Source: Anaerolineaceae bacterium (GTDB taxonomy: Bacteria > Chloroflexota > Anaerolineae > Anaerolineales > Anaerolineaceae). Taken from it: a stretch of 9,235 nt of DNA. This document shows, piece by piece, positions 7,466 to 9,235 of the stretch (within the stretch, counting starts at the first letter, position 1; every line of letters begins with the position of its first letter). The notes below the pieces were generated by a model. That model saw nothing but the letters and a program-made list of their open reading frames with translations, ran no database searches and had not been told where the DNA came from. The stretch covers positions 1-9,235 of the forward strand of contig JAUXFJ010000045.1 in the NCBI GenBank assembly GCA_030620065.1, given 5' to 3'. A program made the translations under genes and the position numbers.

Positions 7466-8784
7466 TACAACCTCACAACCTTAGGATGGTCTTTACCTGA
7501 TTTCCCCAAGGCATTGCGCGTATCAACAATTAACTTGGCAGCGTCCAATATGGCGGCATAATCATAATTACTATGATTGGTAATGATCGCCACACAGTCT
7601 GCTGCTTTTACGGCTGCCATCAAATCGGGTTCAGATTTTAATGAGATACTTTCTTGATTCAAACTTTGGATAAAGGGATCATGGTAACTTACTTTAGCGT
7701 CCTTTTCCTGCAGCAGGTGGATCACGTCCAACGCCGGCGATTCGCGCACATCATCAATGTCCGGCTTATATGCCACACCCAGAACCAATACCCGACTACC
7801 TTTGAGCGGTTTTTTATGGTCATTAAGCGCATCCTGAATTTTTGACACCGTATAGCGTGGCATGTTGGAGTTGATCTCAGATGCCAATTCAATAAATCGC
7901 GCTGTGTAATTCAATGATTTGAGTTTCCACGAGAGGTAAAGTGGATCAATCGGTATACAGTGCCCTCCCAGCCCGGGTCCAGGTGTAAATTTCATAAAAC
8001 CAAATGGTTTTGTCGCCGCTGACTCAATCACTTCCCAGACATCTATTTTTAAACGATCGCACATGATTGCGAGCTCATTCACCATGGCAATATTGATCAT
8101 GCGGAAGGTGTTTTCCAAAAGCTTGGTCATTTCAGCAACTTCACAAGAAGAAACCGGTACAACAGTCTCTAAAGCTTGACAATACCAGGCTTCAGCTACT
8201 TCACAACAGTTCGGTGTAAGCCCGCCAATGACCTTGGGTGTATTGAGCGTCGTCCAGTCTTTTCTGCCGGGGTCAACACGTTCAGGTGAAAATGCCAGGA
8301 AGAAGTCCTCGCCAACCTTTAAACCACTTGCATCTGATAAAGTCGGCAGCACCATTTCTCTGGTCGTGCCTGGATATGTGCTGGATTCAAGCACAACAAT
8401 GATTCCCTTATGCATGTATGGCGCCAAAGACTTACTGGCAGACATAATGAATGAAAGGTCAGGGTCGCCAGTCTTGCGCAACGGCGTTGGAACACAGATC
8501 GAAACCGCATCAACCTTCTGCAACTCAGCATAATCACTCGTTGCCCGTAATTTGCCCGCCTCGACTAGCTTTTTCACATGTGCTGCTTCCACATCCAGAA
8601 TGTAACTCTCCCCACTATTGATCATTGCCACTTTTTCTTCAATTGGGTCAACCCCTACAACCTCAAAACCGGCATCCGCAAATGTAACCGCCAAGGGTAA
8701 ACCGACATACCCAATGCCGATGACGCCGACCCTGGCTTTCCTAATCTTAAACAATTCGATGAGTTGCTCTTTTGTATTACTCAT
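7465..8784 (-). CDS. wbpA: UDP-N-acetylglucosamine 6-dehydrogenase-type nucleotide-sugar dehydrogenase
   Basis: This 439-residue protein has the whole UDP-sugar dehydrogenase layout. The N-terminal NAD domain carries GIGYVG (23-28), VGVD (43-46) and CVPTPL (97-102), followed by ESSTYPGTT (133-141) and FSPERVDPG (165-173). The middle helix carries K221 and N225. The catalytic nucleophile is C276 in GGHCIPIDP (273-281), preceded by TKPFGFMKFTPGPG. The C-terminal domain has GVAYKPDIDDVRESPA and DPF. The family oxidises the C6 hydroxyl to a carboxylate with two NAD+. The TKPFGFM...GPGLGGHCIP form resembles WbpA/TviB enzymes, which favour UDP-GlcNAc, more than UDP-glucose dehydrogenases; this is inference. 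The ATG at 8784 is chosen over upstream TTG/GTG starts because residues before it lack family similarity; GAGAAG lies before it. It heads the sugar operon. Confidence 0.9.
   Translation of the reverse strand: MSNTKEQLIELFKIRKARVGVIGIGYVGLPLAVTFADAGFEVVGVDPIEEKVAMINSGESYILDVEAAHVKKLVEAGKLRATSDYAELQKVDAVSICVPTPLRKTGDPDLSFIMSASKSLAPYMHKGIIVVLESSTYPGTTREMVLPTLSDASGLKVGEDFFLAFSPERVDPGRKDWTTLNTPKVIGGLTPNCCEVAEAWYCQALETVVPVSSCEVAEMTKLLENTFRMINIAMVNELAIMCDRLKIDVWEVIESAATKPFGFMKFTPGPGLGGHCIPIDPLYLSWKLKSLNYTARFIELASEINSNMPRYTVSKIQDALNDHKKPLKGSRVLVLGVAYKPDIDDVRESPALDVIHLLQEKDAKVSYHDPFIQSLNQESISLKSEPDLMAAVKAADCVAIITNHSNYDYAAILDAAKLIVDTRNALGKSGKDHPKVVRL
7471..7474 (-). promoter_or_regulatory. Ribosome binding site supporting the GTG start at 7465
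   Basis: GAGG on the minus strand lies five bases before the GTG that overlaps the dehydrogenase stop codon. The next in-frame ATG would remove the NAD motif, so this site supports the unusual start. Confidence 0.6.
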
Positions 8785-8815
8785 ATATGCGCTTCTCGTC
8801 TCGTTATAGATTGTG

Positions 8816-8860
8816 CTTTGAAGTTTACTCACCAATGAACAATATCCTCACGCTTCAAAG
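8816..8860 (-). repeat. Inverted repeat in the leader of the dehydrogenase operon
   Basis: CTTTGAAG (8816-8823) and CTTCAAAG (8853-8860) are perfect 8-base complements separated by 29 bases. Both lie between the predicted promoter and the dehydrogenase start. In RNA they could pair into a long-loop hairpin; in DNA they could be a split binding site. No U-tract follows, so it is not a terminator. Confidence 0.35.
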
Positions 8861-8865
8861 TGGGG

Positions 8866-8895
8866 GTTATATAGTACAGCAAGCCATTCAGTCAA
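8866..8895 (-). promoter_or_regulatory. Candidate sigma70-type promoter of the dehydrogenase operon
   Basis: On the minus strand TTGACT (890-895 of the 8 kb range, that is 8890-8895) is followed after 18 bases by TATAAC (8866-8871); an overlapping TATATA (8868-8873) gives a 16-base spacer. Each box of the first pair differs from consensus by one base. The -35 box uses the last codons and stop of the uracil-DNA glycosylase gene. A start near 8859 gives a leader of about 75 bases. The position, at the change from a repair gene to an EPS operon, supports it. Confidence 0.5.
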
Positions 8896-9235
8896 AAAGG
8901 TTCAACTGCTGCGTACTGTCACGCTTGACTTCCCTATCTTCTTCATTATAAAGTTGTGCGGGCTCGTTTATTTTTATATCATTTTTATGCATTTCTTCAG
9001 CTTGCATAATCATTCCCGGCAGTTTTGCAAAATCTTCGAGCAGCACGCTTCTCAGTGAAGGCTGATGCAGCGCCGCTGCTGGGTGATACATTGGGACAAT
9101 CAGTCGCCCATTGACTGTGATCGGGCGACCATGAATCACGCTTATCTTGCCCTTTTTAATGTAATTTCCCATTGAATATCGACCAAGCGTAACGATAACC
9201 GCAGGGTTAATAGCCGCAATTTGCTGTTCCAGGAA
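8888..9235 (-). CDS. Family-4 uracil-DNA glycosylase, C-terminal part (gene runs off the window)
   Basis: The visible 115 residues are the second half of a type-4 uracil-DNA glycosylase, which removes uracil from DNA at the first step of base excision repair. NPAVIVTLGRYSM (10-22 of the fragment) and, above all, VPMYHPAAALHQPSLR (47-62) match the family's DNA-intercalating motif with its histidine. The iron-sulfur cysteines and the uracil-binding motif would lie upstream, outside the window, so activity cannot be judged. After DFAKLPGMIMQ comes a charged, probably flexible tail of about 35 residues ending QLNLFD. QLNLF closely fits the bacterial sliding-clamp-binding consensus QL(S/D)LF. The gene is transcribed the same way as the EPS genes, but no metabolic link is evident. 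The next start is 103 bases away and a promoter candidate lies in between, so it is probably a separate unit, although no terminator is visible. Confidence 0.9.
   Translation of the reverse strand, partial: FLEQQIAAINPAVIVTLGRYSMGNYIKKGKISVIHGRPITVNGRLIVPMYHPAAALHQPSLRSVLLEDFAKLPGMIMQAEEMHKNDIKINEPAQLYNEEDREVKRDSTQQLNLFD

Noticed and set aside
8785..8887. Transcription terminator for the uracil-DNA glycosylase gene.
   Set aside because: There is no GC-rich hairpin with a following T-run on the minus strand. The inverted repeat present has a 29-base loop and no U-tract.
1..9235. Mobile elements, CRISPR arrays, tRNA genes, JUMPstart/ops elements.
   Set aside because: I looked for regular direct repeats, terminal inverted repeats, transposase motifs, cloverleaf-like segments and GGCGGTAG. 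None was seen.

Overview
The window is a single-direction block of a bacterial extracellular polysaccharide (EPS, capsule or O-antigen-like) locus. Every supported gene is on the minus strand, so the block is transcribed from high to low coordinates. Base composition is mid-range by eye. No tRNA, rRNA, mobile element or CRISPR is visible. The host is not certain. The type-4 uracil-DNA glycosylase, the small winged-helix regulator inside an EPS cluster and the GT-C membrane enzymes would fit an Anaerolineae-type Chloroflexota, but this is inference only.

Layout in transcription order: (i) the C-terminal 115 residues of a family-4 uracil-DNA glycosylase (8888-9235), a DNA-repair gene that ends in a likely sliding-clamp-binding tail; (ii) a 103-base gap with a probable sigma70-type promoter whose -35 box starts in the repair gene's stop region; (iii) a nucleotide-sugar module: a UDP-GlcNAc-type 6-dehydrogenase (7465-8784), overlapping by one base a UDP-uronate-type 4-epimerase (6488-7465), which overlaps by four bases a Wzx-type lipid-linked oligosaccharide flippase (5121-6491); (iv) a GT4 glycosyltransferase (3909-5036); (v) two multi-pass membrane proteins of GT-C (GT39/ArnT-like) appearance (2511-3854 and 940-2499); (vi) a small winged-helix regulator (376-900) with its own near-consensus promoter and very short leader; (vii) the N-terminal 122 residues of a GDP-L-fucose synthase (1-366), which runs off the window.

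How it fits together (inference): the dehydrogenase and epimerase make an acidic UDP-sugar (GlcNAcA/GalNAcA or GlcA/GalA). The fucose synthase makes GDP-L-fucose. The GT4 enzyme adds a sugar to a lipid-linked intermediate in the cytoplasm, the flippase moves the intermediate across the membrane, and the GT-C proteins use polyprenyl-phosphate sugars on the outer face. The regulator is probably local to the EPS locus. A near-palindrome sits on its own start site, and a similar 11-base motif lies in the leader of the dehydrogenase operon, which suggests it may control both units. The phosphoglycosyltransferase that starts repeat-unit synthesis, a clear Wzy polymerase, chain-length/export proteins and GDP-mannose 4,6-dehydratase are not in the window and presumably lie outside it.

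There are no intergenic stretches over 300 bases. The most interesting points are the possible Rossmann-like second domain on the regulator, the clamp-binding tail on the glycosylase and the regulator's promoter/operator arrangement. I see no clearly new multi-gene system.
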